A stretch of DNA of 64,000 nt from Luscinia megarhynchos (lineage: Eukaryota > Chordata > Aves > Passeriformes > Turdidae): assembly GCA_034336665.1 (NCBI GenBank), contig CM067566.1:15978330-16042329 (forward strand), in the 5' to 3' direction. The translations under genes were made by a program, and so were the position numbers. Shown piece after piece: positions 60,401 through 64,000 of the stretch (positions are counted from its first letter, which is position 1; every line of letters starts with the position of its first letter). The notes under the pieces are model-generated. The model had not been told where the DNA came from and did not search any database. It was given only the letters and a program-made list of their open reading frames with translations.

Positions 60401-63400
60401 TATTAACACTTGCTTATTCACAGTATTAATAGTAAGCTGATACCATCAAAGAAACCAACACAAGAAATATACGTGAAGGCTTGTGAAGAGAGAAAATGTA
60501 GAAATATGGCACTATCCCTGAAAATACTGTCAATGCTCTAAATTTGAACTTTAAACTTTCTTCTGTTTTTTAAATCCACATTTCTGTGATTTTTTTGGCT
60601 CAACACTTGAGTAGTACACAGATGGGACAACTTTAGCCTGTAGATAACCCGTGTTCTGGCTTTCCATTCTGTCACATTCCCCTCTGAGATTAAACCTATG
60701 TGTGGCTCTGGGGATAAATGGGTTCAGAGACCCCTCCCTGCAGGTGCCATGGGTAAAAGAATGAAGCTCCACCTGGCTGGGCTATTTCCACCTTTCCAGC
60801 CTTAAGATGCCACCTCAGCAGCCCTTCTGCTGCAGATAGCCAACACTCCTTGAGTGGCACTGCTGGACATGCCATGCAACCTTAGGGTGACATATGTAGT
60901 CACCCTACCCTGTAACAGTCTGCATATCTAAGAAATGACTTCTAAACAAAAAGAGCCTAGGCTTTAAGGCTGAAAGGGCATCAAAAACAGCTCACAAGAG
61001 ACCTGGGCTACTGTGACACATGGAAATATGCTGGCTTTAGAACGACTCACCCTGGAAAGCAGGAGCTGGAGCCATTCACTTCCCTTGCCTACAGAGCAAG
61101 AGGCCCAACTTGAGGAAGTTATCAAAGCTGTCAGTGTAGCTTTAATAGAAGTCTAGTAGCATTTCCCCTTGTATTGACATCTGCTACCATAAAATGGACC
61201 CAAGCAGAATATATTAGAAATTAAAAACCTGTGTCTGAAGTAAAATTTCATCTTGTGAGCTTTATCAGCTTCTTTATGCTAATTAGAATATAACAAAATA
61301 TTAACATCAACCTCTGCTCCTGCATAGTTTTTCAGTAAATGTTGACTTACAGTCTGTTAATACTGAGTGCAAATAAATAAAAATTGCCCAAAGCTTCAGG
61401 GGGAATTTTTGGTTGAGGAGTCACCTCACAGTTTCTCCATCAGAAGGAAGCCAGACTGTGTAGGAAACAGGGCTGTGAGGATCCCCAGAAACTGCTGTTG
61501 GAGCCTCTGAGCACCCACACGAAGTAAGAAGCACCTCAAACACCACAACCCTCCCTTGTTCAGCTTGTTTTAGCCAGCACAATCACAGAAAATAAAAGTG
61601 GAAGGTTTACCTTGTCTCTTCCTGCAGGGAGGATGACAGAGACCAACATGCATGGACTGGGAGGCAGGCACCATACACCCATGACCTGGGGGGGAACAAC
61701 CCTCTGAGCAGCTGACAGCAAGGCCAGTGCTTCTCACCAGTGCCCAGAATGGGTAGGATGAGACAAATGCTGTCTGAAGGACATGCCTTTACAATGAATT
61801 TCTTAAGTTTACACATGACAAAATCTATTCCCAGAGCCTGAGAGAAAAAAATAAAAGTGATTTGAGAGATGCAAGTCTGACAGAATTATACTCATGTATT
61901 CTGTGCAGATGTATCAAAAAAAATGCTTAGAAATTTACACATAATTGATCATTGCTTGTATTTTCTGAGCTATAATAGTCTTAGGATCTCAGTCATATAA
62001 TTTCATGCAATTAATTTTGCTAGCTGGCAAGACAGCCCCCAGTCTTTTTGTTTATTGTTAGTTATTCTATAGCAAATAACATCTTAAAGAAAATGGACAA
62101 TAGCATGTCTCAGTTTTTTCCACCAGAAACAAGGTATAAGAAAGATGAATAGGTAAAGAATGGAAATACTCATCTCTATAGCACTGTAGCTATACCTGGT
62201 GAAGGTAAGAAAAGGCATATTTTAGTAGAAAAACAATGGTTTGTATCTCAGCATACTGCTGTTCACTGCATGAACGTTTCTCAGAATTCCATCCTGAGTT
62301 CATCAGGCATGGGTTGGGCTACATGGGGAGAGAAAAATGTTGCATTGAGATACATTATGTGTAGCAGGCTTCACACGCAGTTTTCACAAGTGTCCAGCTT
62401 CTACTGACATGGCTCTGATTTTGACAAGATAGGTCAGTCTAGTTCAAAAGCTGGAACTCATTATGGCAATCCTTTGCAGTAAATATGTGGATAAAATTAA
62501 CTATAATGAAATACATGTATTTTTGAGCAACTGTTAAATGCTGGGGTTGGGCCAAACGGACAGTTGGCCTGGGGCAGCAGATTTTCCATAGGCACACGTA
62601 TTGTTAATGAGCACTTAGTCCATCTATCTGTTACCTTCAATCACTCGTGGGTGCCTTCATTCTGCCCCCAGGACCTCTGAGCCGAGCAGCCTGGCAGCAG
62701 GAAGCCTTGATGTAGCCTCGAAGATGAGAGAAGGCAGCTGCAGATGAATGAGTGCATGAAACTAGAGAGTGATGCAGACAGAAGTGGAATCTGCATGTTA
62801 CCATCTTGTGGGTTTCTGTTGTTTTGTCTTGGTCAAATGACAGTCTGCCCTCTGTATGTGGGAGGATGTGGTCCCAAAAGGCAGCTTTGGATGTTAAAGG
62901 GCAAGGTTGTAGAAGAGCTCGTTCACAGTATATATTGAAAACTCTGATCTTGTTATTTTCTTTCTTCCTCCTTCCTTCTGTTCGTCTACTTCTAGGCTTT
63001 TGCTTCATGACTCTGGTCAAAATTACTTTCTTACAATTTCTGTCTATCTTAAAAAACCTTTTTCTGATGTTATTAGTACTCTCAGTTGAAGCGACATGTA
63101 ACTTGTACAGATGTCATCAGTTCTCGAAACAAAATGAATTGTATTCTATGATCCACTCAGTCTTCTGTTAATAAGCAATATTTTTCAGTGAAAGTTGAAG
63201 ACAAAATATAAACAACAACTCTGGGACTTGCCTAGGTAGAACAGTTTCTTACACATTTTGGATATTGTGTCCCTTACATTCCCCTTAACATTCTACATGG
63301 AGAAGACTAGCAAACATTAAACCAAGCTCTTAATAAACCACCAAGAAAACAGCCCATTTAGAAACACTCAATATCGTACAAGTGACCCATTCTGACCTTC

Positions 63401-64000
63401 TGCAACTTTGTTTTCAATTGAAACAATCACCAGCTCAAGCATGCAATCAAGTGCCTCCTCATCAAGTTAGGCATTCCCTCAGGGGAAGAAAAACACCCAA
63501 ACCCACAACAAAAAACCCCATTAAAAACTGCACATGTTTTTCTATATTTTAACTACCCAATACTACCTAATAACTACTTTATTATTGTTCAGTCAAACTT
63601 TAAACACACAATCATGGGCAAAGAATCTGCAAGAGGCAACTTTAGAATCCAGGTGTTTGCTTGGATCCCTAAGAATAACTGTATAGGTGAAAAACTGAAA
63701 GGGCAACTGAGTTCCAAATAAGACCTGTGTGCACTGTATGGCATATGACAAGTAATTATTTTTTTTAAGGATGAAAAAAAGATTAATTTGCAATGCACAG
63801 TAATGACCAAATAATCACCAGCAGTCATTATCCTGGTTTTGTTCTCATATAGGAATAGTTTCCTCAATTAACTTGTTATTTGACACAAATAAAAAGTTCC
63901 ATAAATAAACTCTAATGATCAATTTAAAACATTGATAATTTTGATCCATTACAGACTTCCACTTGGGGTCAAATAGGAAATATCACGTTTTTCAATTTAG
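57450..64000. other. AT-rich noncoding DNA with unassigned GC-richer islands, no gene
   Basis: No gene recognised. GC-richer islands lie at about 59760-59930, 60600-61130, 61420-61790 and 62540-62760. The last carries the 127-codon minus frame (62637-63020), which has no recognisable domain. A 9-bp perfect hairpin is at 60883-60907 and a 9-bp tandem doublet at 59504-59522. The remainder is AT-rich with dense stops. Confidence 0.55.
60883..60907. repeat. Perfect hairpin, 9-bp stem and 7-base loop
   Basis: TAGGGTGAC (60883-60891) and GTCACCCTA (60899-60907) are perfect reverse complements around ATATGTA. Confidence 0.6.

Noticed and set aside
62637..63020. 127-codon minus-strand frame
   Set aside because: No domain, signal sequence or splice context; it sits in a GC-richer island where long chance frames are expected.
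1..64000. CRISPR arrays, tRNA or rRNA genes, operons, phage modules
   Set aside because: No regularly spaced direct repeats, no conserved tRNA box sequences with a cloverleaf and no compact gene arrays were seen on either strand.

Overview
This window reads as vertebrate nuclear DNA, most likely from a bird and probably a songbird. It is strongly AT-rich and full of stop codons in all six frames. Its recognisable elements are 3' fragments of CR1 (the dominant bird LINE) and solo long terminal repeats (LTRs) of bird endogenous retroviruses. There are no bacterial operons, ribosome-binding-site patterns, CRISPR arrays or phage modules. The songbird attribution rests on remembered resemblance of several LTRs and one CR1 subtype, so it is an inference.

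I find no intact protein-coding gene, no convincing exon chain, no tRNA or rRNA gene and no assembly-scale rearrangement. The window is a gene desert or the inside of a very long intron. The longest open frames (155, 127, 125 and 125 codons) mostly lie inside repeats or look like chance frames in locally GC-richer DNA.

Layout. A 796-bp solo LTR with a perfect 5-bp target-site duplication sits at 1942-2737. A CR1 fragment lies at about 8.5-8.87 kb (minus), followed by a nested hairpin; a CR1 3' end lies at about 12.09-12.23 kb. A repeat cluster at 16.55-17.28 kb (CR1 plus a probable LTR piece) and another at 20.80-21.61 kb (LTR fragment abutting a CR1) flank a 627-bp stretch at 18.48-19.1 kb where one reading frame has unusually few stops. 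A GC-rich 331-bp segment at 27 kb is bounded by a 10-bp direct repeat. A compact 221-bp LTR is at 32.23-32.45 kb beside AAAC and TA microsatellites. The 36.2-38.2 kb stretch looks like candidate conserved noncoding sequence. A CR1 fragment is at 39.19-39.41 kb, a 668-bp solo LTR with a perfect 5-bp target-site duplication is at 47169-47836, and another LTR-like sequence is at about 50.7-51.2 kb. The last 13 kb is AT-rich with a few unassigned GC-richer islands.

The most solid results are the exact boundaries of the solo LTRs, obtained by matching TG...CA termini with flanking duplications. The most speculative is the possible decayed coding relic near 18.5-19.1 kb. I see no evidence of a new biological system.
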